64,000 bases of DNA from Caulobacter ginsengisoli (GTDB taxonomy: Bacteria; Pseudomonadota; Alphaproteobacteria; Caulobacterales; Caulobacteraceae): positions 315,001-379,000 of the forward strand of contig NZ_JAUSVS010000001.1 of NCBI RefSeq assembly GCF_030814835.1, in the 5' to 3' direction. The translations under genes were made by a program, and so were the position numbers. Within the stretch, counting starts at the first letter, position 1, and every line of letters begins with the position of its first letter. Below, piece after piece: positions 1 through 8,630 of this stretch. The notes under the pieces are model-generated. The model did not search any database and was not told the DNA's origin. It was given only the letters and a program-made list of their open reading frames with translations.

Positions 1-398
<398 letters not shown>

Positions 399-475
399 TT
401 CTTAGTTGAACTCATGCACTATGCACTGTGTATTCGCAGTCTATGATGTCTTCTCAAATTTGCATCCGTTCCGCC

Positions 476-593
476 GACCTGGTGGCTATGTCGGAGGTTC
501 CCCACCCGATCCCATTCCGAACTCGGTCGTTAAGTCCTCCAGAGCCAATGGTACTTCGTCTCAAGGCGCGGGAGAGTAGGTCGCCGCCAGGTC
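476..593 (+). rRNA. rrf: 5S ribosomal RNA
   Basis: Helix I is visible as GACCTGG at 476-482 pairing with CCAGGTC at 587-593, and the conserved CCGATCCCATTCCGAACTCG core lies inside. About 80 bases separate it from the 23S end. A perfect 11-bp inverted repeat (TGCATCCGTTC at 461-471 and GAACGGATGCA at 598-608) brackets the gene and would form a processing stem in the precursor. The mature ends may differ by a few bases. Confidence 0.95.
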
Positions 594-658
594 CGCCGAA
601 CGGATGCAAACGATACAGTCCAGACTGACCCTTGTTCACGATACTTCCACCGCATTGC

Positions 659-735
<77 letters not shown>

Positions 736-744
736 AGATCGAAG

Positions 745-776
745 AGCCCGCCAGGTGAAAACCCGGCGGGCTTTTT
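745..776 (+). terminator. rRNA operon terminator
   Basis: An 8-bp stem (AGCCCGCC at 745-752, GGCGGGCT at 765-772) is followed by a T run. It sits 10 bases after the tRNA, as expected for a rho-independent terminator of the rRNA operon. Confidence 0.85.
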
Positions 777-814
777 CGTGTTTGGCCCCCAGCCCTACCT
801 GGTTCGACCGAGCT

Positions 815-1951
815 CTACTTTGCCGTCACGAAATCCCCCGTCTGCGGCGCCGCGTTGTCGATGCCGACGAACCGCGCCGGGATGGCCGCGCAGTTCAGCG
901 GATCGGGCCCCGCGCAAACCCCGAAATGCAGGTGCGGCTCGGTGGAGTTGCCCGAGGAGCCCAGCTTGGCGATCGGCTGGCCTGCCTTGACCTTCTGGCC
1001 CACCTTCACCGCCACGCTGCCCGGCTGCAGGTGGGCGTAGAGGGAAAACTCGCCGTTGCCGTGGTCGATGACCACATAGTTGCCGACGATGCCGGGCATG
1101 CCCTTGGCCAGCCGGGCGGCCTGGTCCTGGATCAGGCGCTTCATGTAGGCGTCGGGAGGCTCGCCCGGACGCTGCATGGCGTTCAGGTCCTCCGGCTCGC
1201 CATCGAGCGCGGCGACGACAACGCCGTCGGCGGCGGCCAGCACTGGCGCGCCATAGGCGTAGTAGTCGGCAAAGGCCGTCCCGTCGCCGCGATGGGTCAG
1301 GCCGCGCGCGTCCATCTGGGCGATGTCATAGGCGAATTCCTCGAACACCGCCCAGCGGTGATGGGAATGCAGCGAGGGGCTGGCGCCGACATACCAGGTC
1401 CCGCTCAGCGGAAACCGCAGGGCGGTCCGCGCCGCCCCGGCCCGGATCGGCAGCTCGCCGATAAACTCGGCGGGCGCGCCGGCGCTCAAGCCATAGGCCA
1501 ACACCCGCACGCGATCGCGCGGCCCGTTCAAGGCGAAAACCTGCTGGGTCAGCACCAGGGCCTGGCCGGGCTGGATGATCGCGCTGTCGGCCGGGGTCAG
1601 CTTGCCAAACAGGGCGCCGCCGCAATACTGGCCCGGCAGCACGGCGTTGAGGCCAACGACGCCCGGCGCCTTGGCGGCGATGGCGGCCAGGTCCGGGGCG
1701 TTCAGGACGCGGGTCTCCTTGACCACGTCATCGCTCAGCAGCTGAATCTCGACCCCGCGCAGTTCGAACGGCCCGGGCCCCGGATTGACCAGGGCCACGC
1801 TCTGCAGCAACAGGCTCTGCACGCCCCGCTGCGGCTCAAGCGGATAGGTCCAGGCCGCCGTGGCGGGACAGAACCGCAGTTGCGGCCCCTCGGCCGGCGT
1901 GGGCAGCGCGGCCAGGCCGGCGGCGGCCAGGATCGAAGCCAGCAGTGGCAT
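815..1951 (-). CDS. M23 family metallopeptidase, secreted
   Basis: A 378-residue protein with a hydrophobic N-terminus that looks like a signal peptide. Residues 30-180 resemble an immunoglobulin-like region. The C-terminal half (about 195-350) is a LytM/M23 zinc endopeptidase fold. Candidate zinc ligands are H198, D209 and the HLHFGV histidines (340, 342), with H307 in the YAHL motif. M23 enzymes cut peptide cross-links in peptidoglycan, so the likely site is the periplasm. The gene is convergent with the rRNA operon and monocistronic. The catalytic motifs are intact. The substrate is not known. Confidence 0.85.
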   Translation of the reverse strand: MPLLASILAAAGLAALPTPAEGPQLRFCPATAAWTYPLEPQRGVQSLLLQSVALVNPGPGPFELRGVEIQLLSDDVVKETRVLNAPDLAAIAAKAPGVVGLNAVLPGQYCGGALFGKLTPADSAIIQPGQALVLTQQVFALNGPRDRVRVLAYGLSAGAPAEFIGELPIRAGAARTALRFPLSGTWYVGASPSLHSHHRWAVFEEFAYDIAQMDARGLTHRGDGTAFADYYAYGAPVLAAADGVVVAALDGEPEDLNAMQRPGEPPDAYMKRLIQDQAARLAKGMPGIVGNYVVIDHGNGEFSLYAHLQPGSVAVKVGQKVKAGQPIAKLGSSGNSTEPHLHFGVCAGPDPLNCAAIPARFVGIDNAAPQTGDFVTAK

Positions 1952-2020
1952 GGGAACCCTCCTCGTGACGGGCCGATCATAGCGGCGGACCGGCGGGACC
2001 CTAGTGAACTCGCCGCAACC

Positions 2021-2539
2021 TCAGGCGGTCAGGGGGAAGCGCCGCAGCGGCGTCACCGTGCGGCCATCGAACCCGACCAGCTCAAGCGCGGCCAGGCGGC
2101 CGGCGATGGCGATGGGGCCGAGGCCGGCGGCGATGGCTTCCGCTGCCTCGAAGCTCTCGGCGGCCGCGACGGTGATGTGCGGGGCGTAGGGGATGTCGGC
2201 CCGCAGGTAGGCGGCGAGGGGCCCGCTGTAGAGGGCGACGTGCAGGCGGCGGATCTGAGCGTCTCCCGCATCCGGCGTCAGGAAGACGTGACTGCGCGGC
2301 GAGAAACGGTCGCGGACCGCGTGGGCGGCGGTGAGCCGGAAGCCGACAGGTTGCGTGGCGGCGGCGATGGTCTGGGCGTGGCCGGCGGCGCTCGCTTCGT
2401 CCAGGCCTTCGAACGGGAAGACCAGGGTGATGTGGGCGGCGACCATCCTGGCCTGCGGGTCATGGAGCGCGCGCGCGGCCTCGATCCAGGTGTGGTCTGC
2501 CGGGTCGAGCTCGGGATAGCTGATGATCGCCAGGGCCAT
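2021..2539 (-). CDS. 2H phosphoesterase (2'-5' RNA ligase superfamily)
   Basis: A 172-residue protein with the paired HxTx motifs of the 2H superfamily: HITL at residues 36-39 and HITV at 121-124. Spacing and length fit LigT/cyclic-phosphodiesterase-like proteins, which act on 2',3'-cyclic phosphates or 2'-5' RNA linkages. The substrate cannot be told from the sequence. It is read away from the hairpin at 2578-2609, about 40 bases upstream of its start. Confidence 0.85.
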   Translation of the reverse strand: MALAIISYPELDPADHTWIEAARALHDPQARMVAAHITLVFPFEGLDEASAAGHAQTIAAATQPVGFRLTAAHAVRDRFSPRSHVFLTPDAGDAQIRRLHVALYSGPLAAYLRADIPYAPHITVAAAESFEAAEAIAAGLGPIAIAGRLAALELVGFDGRTVTPLRRFPLTA

Positions 2540-2577
2540 GAGGGCAGGGATACGCCGCTTCGACAGCCCTCCCTATA

Positions 2578-2609
2578 CCGCTCATCCCCGCTTTCGCGGG
2601 GATGAGCGG
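2578..2609. repeat. palindromic hairpin between minus-strand genes
   Basis: A perfect 14-bp inverted repeat (CCGCTCATCCCCGC and its complement) around a 4-base loop. It lies just past the stop of the SRPBCC gene and just upstream of the 2H phosphoesterase gene, both on the minus strand. With no long T tract, it is more likely a REP-like intergenic repeat or a weak terminator than a classic terminator. Confidence 0.7.
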
Positions 2610-2617
2610 AATTGAGA

Positions 2618-3100
2618 TCAGGATCGTTCTTCGCTCAGCAACTCCACCGCCAGGTCCCCGAGCTGATCCAGCCCCGAATTGGTCCCCGCCTCGAACCCCG
2701 CCCCGACATGCTCGACATACATCCGCCGGCTGCCGAACACGGTGTGGACGGTGACCGTCGTGCGGCCGTCGACCTCGTCGAAGGTGATGGTCGTGACCAT
2801 CTTCTCTGCGCCGGCCATCTCGAAGCCGTTGTCGTAAACGATACGGCGGCCAGGGACGATCTCCAGATAGCTGCCGCCGAAAGGTGGGTTCTGGACGCCG
2901 CTGTGGCCGGTCATGGCCATGCGGAAGGTCCCGCCGACCCGGAAGTCGACCTCGCACAGCGTCACCGGCCAGCCCTCGGGCCCGAACCAGCGCATCAGCA
3001 GATCCCGCTCGGACCAGGCGCGGAACAGCAGCCGGGCCGGGGCGTCGTAGACCCGCACGATGGTCAGGTCGCGGACCTGGTCGTCATCGATACCGCTCAT
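2618..3100 (-). CDS. SRPBCC (AHSA1-type) protein
   Basis: A 160-residue START/Bet v1-like protein. The AHSA1 signature is visible in the N-terminal FDAP-like stretch (VYDAPARLLFRAWSE), the RWFGPEGW motif and the GGTFRM strand. I start it at MSGIDDDQ because that ATG overlaps the stop of the upstream ArsR gene as TGATG; longer starts would run inside arsR. ArsR plus SRPBCC pairs are common in Proteobacteria, where the lipocalin-like cavity is thought to bind a small ligand. The true ligand is unknown. Confidence 0.88.
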   Translation of the reverse strand: MSGIDDDQVRDLTIVRVYDAPARLLFRAWSERDLLMRWFGPEGWPVTLCEVDFRVGGTFRMAMTGHSGVQNPPFGGSYLEIVPGRRIVYDNGFEMAGAEKMVTTITFDEVDGRTTVTVHTVFGSRRMYVEHVGAGFEAGTNSGLDQLGDLAVELLSEERS

Positions 3101-3447
3101 CAGGCGTCTCCTTGTTGCTTCAAGTCTTCCACCACTCTGTCCAGCCGCCCCAGGCGGTCCTCCCAGAGCCGGCGATAGGCGCCCAGCCACCTGTCGGCGC
3201 CGGCCAGGGCAGGGGCCTCGATCCGCACCGGACGGAACTGGGCTTCACGGCCGCGCGAGATCAGGCCGGCCCGCTCCAACACCTTGAGATGCTTGGAGAT
3301 TGTCGGCTGGCTCAGATCGAATCCGGCCACCAGTTCGTTCACCGTCACCTCGCCGCGATAGGCCCGGTCTAGGATGGCCCGGCGGGTGGAATCGGCCAGG
3401 GCGCCGAAGATACGGTCGAGCTGGATGGTGGTCTGGGAGGCATTCAT
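3100..3447 (-). CDS. ArsR-family HTH transcriptional regulator
   Basis: A 115-residue winged-helix protein. The recognition helix is around QPTISKHLKVLERAGL (about residues 48-63), and the N-terminal FGALADSTRRAILD is the usual ArsR opening. There are no cysteine metal sites, so this is a non-metal member. It is translationally coupled to the SRPBCC gene (1-base overlap of stop and start). The AT-rich inverted repeat just upstream is a plausible autoregulatory operator. Confidence 0.92.
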   Translation of the reverse strand: MNASQTTIQLDRIFGALADSTRRAILDRAYRGEVTVNELVAGFDLSQPTISKHLKVLERAGLISRGREAQFRPVRIEAPALAGADRWLGAYRRLWEDRLGRLDRVVEDLKQQGDA

Positions 3448-3453
3448 GCTTGT

Positions 3454-3489
3454 ATATCGCTATATGGCTATATGCTCATATGGCGATAT
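3454..3489. promoter_or_regulatory. candidate operator of the ArsR gene
   Basis: ATATCGC at 3454-3460 is repeated inverted as GCGATAT at 3483-3489, with further ATATGGC/CATATGGC half-sites between. This AT-rich block 7 bases upstream of the ArsR start stands out in very GC-rich DNA. Placement and symmetry suggest a repressor site over the promoter. Confidence 0.55.
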
Positions 3490-3630
3490 GTGGCCGGCAT
3501 GTCAACACCCGGCATGATGACGGCGTTTGTTCGCCGCTATGTTGAGCGCCCGACTTTACACGCTCCGCGACCTGCGGCATGCAAAGGGGGCGAGACGGCC
3601 ATCTCGGCCGTCTAAAGGGGGACTATCCTT

Positions 3631-4146
3631 ATGAAGACTCTGTTTGCCGCGGCGGCCGCCGCGGCGATGCTTGTTGCTGCGCCCGCCTTCGCCGGCGAAG
3701 TCAGCACCTATGGCAACCTGACTTTCAACACGCTGAACACCGGCGGGCTGAACCTGCAGTCGCTGGGCGGCCGCTTCGGCGTGCGCGGCCAGTATCTGGG
3801 CGCCGAAGCCGAAGGCAGCTTCGGCATCAGCGAAGAAGACTACGGCGGCGCCCAGGTGAAGCTGAGCAACCAGTACGGCGTCTATGCGGTCGCCTTCCTG
3901 CCCAGCGGCGACGATGTCGACTTCTTCGTCCGCGGCGGCTACGGCCACGCCGAGGTTGACGTCAGCGCCGGCGGCGGCAGCGTCACGGCCAGCGACAGCA
4001 TGTGGTCCGCCGGCGTCGGCGGCCAGTGGTTCTCGCAAGGCGGCAAGAACGGCGTGCGCTTCGACGTCACCCATTCGTGGTGGGACGCCGGCGGCGACTC
4101 CGACACCATCTCGATCGCTTACGTGCGCAAGTTCGGCGGCAAGTAG
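3631..4146 (+). CDS. small outer-membrane beta-barrel protein
   Basis: A 171-residue protein with a clear signal peptide (MKTLFAAAAAAAMLVAAPAF, cleavage after AFA at residue 21). The mature part is a run of alternating polar and hydrophobic strands rich in Gly and aromatics (for example GVRGQYLGAEAEGSFGIS), ending YVRKFGGK. This pattern fits an eight-stranded OmpA/YfaZ-like barrel. The gene stands alone with its own terminator. No function beyond outer-membrane location can be assigned. Confidence 0.8.
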   Translation: MKTLFAAAAAAAMLVAAPAFAGEVSTYGNLTFNTLNTGGLNLQSLGGRFGVRGQYLGAEAEGSFGISEEDYGGAQVKLSNQYGVYAVAFLPSGDDVDFFVRGGYGHAEVDVSAGGGSVTASDSMWSAGVGGQWFSQGGKNGVRFDVTHSWWDAGGDSDTISIAYVRKFGGK

Positions 4147-4169
4147 GTTTCAGCCTTCGCGGACACGGG

Positions 4170-4204
4170 ACGGCGCGCCTTCACGGGTGCGCCGTCTTGC
4201 ATTT
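4170..4204 (+). terminator. hairpin terminator after the barrel protein gene
   Basis: Arms at 4170-4179 and 4186-4195 (ACGGCGCGCC / GGTGCGCCGT, 10 bp with one G-U) close a 6-base loop and are followed by a T-rich tail. It lies 24 bases after the stop codon. Confidence 0.65.
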
Positions 4205-4344
4205 TGGTCACTCGCTCCGGACTTCATCGGCCTCGCGATGGGACGGGAAGGTAGGCCCACACCCGGACCGCCCACGAGGTTCGACGGGAGGGGTTCCGAC
4301 GGCTCAGCCGCCAAGCTATCGTTGGACCCAAGCCGTGGGGGCGT

Positions 4345-6102
4345 ATGAACCAGATCCCGAGACCCGCCGACCTGACGCCCGATCCCGACACCGACTGGTG
4401 GGAGCGGCCGAGCCGCCTGTCGGGGGCGTTGTTCCAGGCCAAGGTGGCGGTGTTCCGGCTGCGGCGCGGGGTGATCGACACGACGAGCGGGCTGAAGCGG
4501 CTGGCCCAGGGACCGGTCCCGGCCGGCTATCGGCTGCTGGCCGAGGCGCGCAGCGACCTGTGGACCGAGGAACGCTCGCGCGAGCACCGCCACCAGCGCG
4601 GCAAGGTCGAGAACCTGCGGCGGGCGACGGCGGCGATCGGCGGCGGGCTGCTGCCGGCGGGGACGGTGTTCAGCTTCTGGAAGCAGGTCGGCAAGGCCAC
4701 GCGCCGACGGGGTTTCGTCGATGGGCGGATGATCCAGGAGGGTTGCCTGGTGCCCTCGGTCGGCGGGGGGCTGTGTCAACTTTCCAACGCCCTCTATGAC
4801 GTCGCCCGCCGGGCCGGCTGCGAGATCGTCGAGCGGCATGGCCATTCCAAGGTGGTGCCGGGCTCGGCCTCGACCCACGGCCAGGACGCCACCGTGGCCT
4901 GGAACTATGTCGATCTGCGCTGGCGCCATGCCCAGCCGCTGCATATCGAGACCTGGCTGACCGAGACCCAGCTGGTGGTGCGCTTCCACGGCCCTGGGGC
5001 TGCGCCGGAAGCGGAGACGCCGGCCGCCGCCGCGCCGGGCCGCATCGCCCGGGCCTGCGACAGCTGCAACGAGACCTCGTGCCATCGCCATAAACCTGGC
5101 TCGGATCAGGCCGGGACGGGGCGGCGGGTCTGGCTGGTCGACGACAACTGGCCGGAGTTCCAGGCCTGGCGGGCCGAGACAGCGGGTCCGACCGACCTGC
5201 TGGGCCTGCCGCTGGACGGCGGCCGCTGGCGGCTGGCGCGGTATGCCTGGCGGGATGCGCCGGCGGGCCGCACGCGTTCGGCGCCGCTGCAGGCCCTGGC
5301 CCGGTCGGCGGCGGTGCGGCGCGTGGCGCATCTGGGCCCGGCCCGGCGACGGGCCGAGCTGGCGGGGGCTGAAGCCATCGCCCGCGCGCTGGAGCGGCTG
5401 CTGACTCCCGACGATATCGAGGTGGTGGCAGCCCAGTCGCTGCTACCCTTCCTGTGGCGCGGCGGCCGGCTGGGCGGGCGGCGGTTCAGCGTGCTGATGA
5501 CTCGCCTGCCGATGGCCCTGCTGCAGAGCCGGCTGGACGAAGCGGCCCGGGCCGGCGGCCCAGATCAGGCCAGCCTGACCGACTTCCGCGCCGACCCCGC
5601 CCTGGTGGCGGCCGAGACCGAGGCCCTGGCCCAGGCCCATCAGATCGTCACTCCACATGCTGCCGTCGCCGCCGCCTTCCCTGGCCGGGCCGTGCGGCTG
5701 CCCTGGGCGGTTCCCAGCATGACGCCCCGGACGCCCGTCGCCGGCCGCCGCATCGCCTTCCCGGGTCCGACCGCCGCCCGCAAAGGCGCCTGGGTGGTGC
5801 GCGAGGCGGCCCAGGCGCTGGGGCTGGAGGTGGCGCTGGCCGGTTCGGCGCTCGAGGGGGCCGGGTTCTGGTCCGGCGTCGAAACGCTGACGGCCGGGCC
5901 CGACTGGCTGGACGGGGTCGGCGTGGTCGTCCAGCCGGCCGTGGTCGAGGACAGCCCCCGCCGGCTGCTGGCCGCCCTGGCCGCCGGCGTCCCGGTCATC
6001 GCCACCAACGCCTGCGGCCTCGACCCGCAGCCCGGCCTGACTCTCATTCCCCCGCAGGACGCGGCGGCCCTGATAGACGCGCTCAGGGAGCATCTGTCGT
6101 GA
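4345..6102 (+). CDS. VanW-family protein fused to a glycosyltransferase-like domain
   Basis: A 585-residue two-part protein. Residues about 80-215 are a VanW domain with the family hallmark SVGGGLCQLSNALYD (138-152). A short cysteine/histidine cluster, CDSCNETSCHRH, follows at 238-249. Residues about 262-585 look like a GT-B glycosyltransferase of family 4 type: GRRIAFPGPTAARKG, then VVVQPAVVEDSPRRLLAALA with the acidic sugar-nucleotide-site pattern near the C-terminus. VanW has no firmly assigned reaction. The fusion suggests cell-envelope glycan work, but this is inference. The next gene starts inside its stop codon (GTGA), so they are co-transcribed. Confidence 0.8.
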   Translation: MNQIPRPADLTPDPDTDWWERPSRLSGALFQAKVAVFRLRRGVIDTTSGLKRLAQGPVPAGYRLLAEARSDLWTEERSREHRHQRGKVENLRRATAAIGGGLLPAGTVFSFWKQVGKATRRRGFVDGRMIQEGCLVPSVGGGLCQLSNALYDVARRAGCEIVERHGHSKVVPGSASTHGQDATVAWNYVDLRWRHAQPLHIETWLTETQLVVRFHGPGAAPEAETPAAAAPGRIARACDSCNETSCHRHKPGSDQAGTGRRVWLVDDNWPEFQAWRAETAGPTDLLGLPLDGGRWRLARYAWRDAPAGRTRSAPLQALARSAAVRRVAHLGPARRRAELAGAEAIARALERLLTPDDIEVVAAQSLLPFLWRGGRLGGRRFSVLMTRLPMALLQSRLDEAARAGGPDQASLTDFRADPALVAAETEALAQAHQIVTPHAAVAAAFPGRAVRLPWAVPSMTPRTPVAGRRIAFPGPTAARKGAWVVREAAQALGLEVALAGSALEGAGFWSGVETLTAGPDWLDGVGVVVQPAVVEDSPRRLLAALAAGVPVIATNACGLDPQPGLTLIPPQDAAALIDALREHLS

Positions 6103-6893
6103 GCCTGCACCGCGTGAACGGCCTCAATCTGTGGATCGAGCAGGCCGGTTCGGGCCCGCCGCTGCTGGCCATCATGGGTTCGGGCGGCGATCTGCGCCGC
6201 AAGCCCAATATCTTCGACGCGCCGCTGACCAAGACCAACACCGTGGCCAGCTACGACCAGCGGGGCCTGGGTCAGAGCGACAAGCCGCCCGGCCCCTACA
6301 GCATGGCCCAGTATGCCGACGACGCGGCCGGGGTGCGGGACGCGCTGGGCTGGGACCGGGCAGCCGTGATGGGCATCTCGTTCGGCGGCATGGTGGCGCT
6401 CCAGATGGCGGTCCGCCATCCGGGGCGTATCCGGCGGCTGGTGCTGTGCTGCACCTCGCCGGGCGGGGCGGGCGGGGCCAGCTATCCGCTGCACGAGGTC
6501 CAGGACCTGCCTCCGGCCGAGCGGACGCGGTTCATGACGCCGATCTCCGACACCCGCCACGACGCCGCCTGGCAGGCGGCGCACCCGCAGGTGATGGAGG
6601 GGCTGATCGCCATGGCGCAGAACGATCCCTACGCCGACGACCCCGGCCGGGCGATGGGCGCACGGCTACAGCTGGAGGCGCGGCGGCTGCACGATGTCTG
6701 GGACCGACTGGGGGAAATTTCCGCGCCGACCCTGATCTGTGGCGGGCGGTATGACGGGATCGCCTTGCCGGAGACACAGGAGCGGATGGCCGAGCGGATT
6801 CCCGGCGCCAGGCTGGAGATGTTTGAGGGCGGGCACCTCTTCATGGTGCAGGATCGGCGGGCGTACCAGGTGATCGGGGAGTTTCTGGCCTAG
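6099..6893 (+). CDS. alpha/beta hydrolase
   Basis: A 264-residue alpha/beta-hydrolase fold enzyme starting at GTG 6099, which overlaps the VanW stop by 4 bases. The nucleophile elbow GISFGG, the oxyanion-side HG-like IMGSGG, the acid region GGRYDGIAL and the C-terminal histidine in GGHLFMVQD are all present. It belongs to the broad esterase/aromatic-hydrolase group. The substrate is unknown. It is convergent with the next gene; the two stops overlap by 4 bases. Confidence 0.88.
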   Translation: MSLHRVNGLNLWIEQAGSGPPLLAIMGSGGDLRRKPNIFDAPLTKTNTVASYDQRGLGQSDKPPGPYSMAQYADDAAGVRDALGWDRAAVMGISFGGMVALQMAVRHPGRIRRLVLCCTSPGGAGGASYPLHEVQDLPPAERTRFMTPISDTRHDAAWQAAHPQVMEGLIAMAQNDPYADDPGRAMGARLQLEARRLHDVWDRLGEISAPTLICGGRYDGIALPETQERMAERIPGARLEMFEGGHLFMVQDRRAYQVIGEFLA

Positions 6894-7540
6894 TCGCTCT
6901 TCGGATTCTTCAGGCCCGTCCGCAGCTTGTTGCCGACCTCACGCCGCACCCGCGCGCCCACGATGTTATCCGCCAGGAACGCCTCAACCGGCGCCGCATC
7001 CTGCCGGCCCAGCTCCCGCAGCGCCCAGGACACCGCCTTCTCGACCATGTCGTCGCGGTCGCCGGCCAGCCGCGCGCAGATGGCCAGCGTCCGGGGCGCG
7101 TCGATGCGGCCGCCCTCGGCGGGGCGGTTGAGGGCGACGGTGCTGACCAGGGCGGCCCGGCGCAGCCAGCGGTCGGGCGAACGGGACCAGGTGTCGATCA
7201 GACCGTCGGAGACCTGGCCGCGCGCCCAGGCCGGGCCGACCAGGATGCGCGCGTAGGCGTCGACCGTGTCCCAGCTGTCCAGGCCCTGGGCCAGTTCAGC
7301 GGCCAGCGTGTCGTCGAAGGCGGCGAAGGCGGGCCTGTGGAAGCGGATCAGCTCCTCGCCGACCCAGCGGCCGGCGTGGCGGGCGGCCAGGGCGCGGGCG
7401 ACCTCCAGGATGAAGTCGACCGGCTGCCTGGCCCAGGCCTTGGTGCGGGCCTGGCGCACCGCGCGGATGGAGGCGGTGTCGCGGCGGGGCAGGGCGGCGA
7501 TCTCGGCGACCAGGGCCGCGGCGGCTTGAAGGGGCGTCAT
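6890..7540 (-). CDS. DNA alkylation repair protein (AlkD-like HEAT repeat)
   Basis: A 216-residue all-helical protein of the AlkD family. The pattern RQARTKAWARQ...FILEVARALAARHAGRWVGEELI and WLRRAALVSTVALNR matches the HEAT-like repeats that cradle alkylated DNA. Family members excise N3- and N7-alkylpurines without base flipping. Its start lies 1 base after the stop of the GST gene, so it is probably in one transcript with the GST and VOC genes. Confidence 0.82.
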   Translation of the reverse strand: MTPLQAAAALVAEIAALPRRDTASIRAVRQARTKAWARQPVDFILEVARALAARHAGRWVGEELIRFHRPAFAAFDDTLAAELAQGLDSWDTVDAYARILVGPAWARGQVSDGLIDTWSRSPDRWLRRAALVSTVALNRPAEGGRIDAPRTLAICARLAGDRDDMVEKAVSWALRELGRQDAAPVEAFLADNIVGARVRREVGNKLRTGLKNPKSD

Positions 7541-7541
7541 G

Positions 7542-8183
7542 TCAGTCCGCCGACAAGGTCTGACGCATCGATGGCCGCGCCTTGATCCGCGCCCACCAGG
7601 CCTGCAGGCTGGGCAAGGGGGCCATCAGCCCGGCCGCTTCGGGGGTGCGCATGACGAGGTCGAACATCGGGGCGGCGTGCAGGTCGGCGAGGCTCAGGGT
7701 GGGTCCGGCCAGCCACGGGTCTTCGCCCAGCCGCTCGGCCAGGGCCCTCAGGCAGGTCGCCGCCTTGGGCAGGGCGGCGGCGATCCGGGCCTCGTCGGTC
7801 GGGCGGCCATGGGCGGGGTTGGAGATGCGCTCGACATAGATGTCCCAGACCTGGGTGCGGTAGAAATAGCTGTCCATGATCCCGATAACCTGGACCATCC
7901 GCGCCCGGCCGGCGGGGTCGGTCGGCTGCAGGGCCGGGCCGGGGAAGGCCTCGTCGACATAGCGCTCGATGGCGGCGGCCTCGTAGAGCCTGACCGCGCC
8001 GTGCTCGAAGGCTGGGATGCGGCCGAACGGGTGGCGGGCCAAGTGCTCGGGCGGCGGGCCGCCCCGGGCGAAGACATCGACCTCCTCCAGACGGTAGGCG
8101 ACCTCCTTTTCGGCCAGCGCCAGCCGCACGGCGCGGACATAGACGCTGTAGGCGGCGCCGTAGAGGACAGGCTGGTCCGTCAA
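7542..8183 (-). CDS. glutathione S-transferase family protein
   Basis: A 213-residue GST. The N-terminal thioredoxin-like part has SVYVRAVRLALAEKEV and the gamma-Glu-binding EAAAIERYVDEAF; the helical C-terminal domain ends with LADLHAAPMFDLVMRTPEA and LQAWWARI. I start it at TTG 8183, which overlaps the VOC stop as TTGA. It probably acts in detoxification or thiol transfer. The neighbouring VOC protein and oxidoreductases give a general xenobiotic or redox context, but no specific substrate. Confidence 0.88.
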   Translation of the reverse strand: MTDQPVLYGAAYSVYVRAVRLALAEKEVAYRLEEVDVFARGGPPPEHLARHPFGRIPAFEHGAVRLYEAAAIERYVDEAFPGPALQPTDPAGRARMVQVIGIMDSYFYRTQVWDIYVERISNPAHGRPTDEARIAAALPKAATCLRALAERLGEDPWLAGPTLSLADLHAAPMFDLVMRTPEAAGLMAPLPSLQAWWARIKARPSMRQTLSAD

Positions 8184-8554
8184 TGCATGGTCCCGGCGAC
8201 GATCTCCAGCTTGTTGCCGTCGGGGTCCAGGACCACGGCGCCGTAGTAGTCGGGGGCGATGTCGGGGTGGGGACCGGCGGCGCGGAGGGTGGTCGCGCCA
8301 TTGGCGATGGCCGCGGCGTAGGATGCGTCGACGGCGGCGCGGCTGTCGGCGGTGAAGGCGAAGTGAGTCCCCAGGCCCGCCACCTGTTCGCCGTCGACTG
8401 GATAGAGGTAGAACTGCCGACTACCGTTCTGGCCATAGGCCAGCTCGGCCTCCGAGGCGAAGGCGTTGGCGCTGCCCAGTGGAGCGAAGAAGGCGTCGTA
8501 GAACCGGCGCGCGGCGGCCAGGTCGCGCACGCCCATGGACAGGTGATCGAACAT
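8180..8554 (-). CDS. VOC-family (glyoxalase/bleomycin resistance) protein
   Basis: A 124-residue vicinal-oxygen-chelate protein. MFDHLSMGVRDLAAARRFYD is the first beta-alpha module and YYGAVVLDPDGNKLEIV is the typical C-terminal strand with the metal-site Glu. I begin at MFDHL (8554) because the upstream extension has no family similarity. It is the first gene of the VOC-GST-AlkD operon and diverges from the FAD oxidoreductase at 8631. Confidence 0.9.
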   Translation of the reverse strand: MFDHLSMGVRDLAAARRFYDAFFAPLGSANAFASEAELAYGQNGSRQFYLYPVDGEQVAGLGTHFAFTADSRAAVDASYAAAIANGATTLRAAGPHPDIAPDYYGAVVLDPDGNKLEIVAGTMH

Positions 8555-8630
8555 CTTGGGCCTCCCTTTTGACCTCAGGGATGTGGGGGCTCGTCTGGAC
8601 GAAGTCGAGGGGCCGTGCGAAAGCCGCTTC

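Noticed and set aside
755..2605. A 616-residue open frame on the plus strand
   Set aside because: It runs antisense through the M23 peptidase and 2H phosphoesterase genes, which have intact motifs on the minus strand. Long antisense frames are normal in DNA this rich in G and C.
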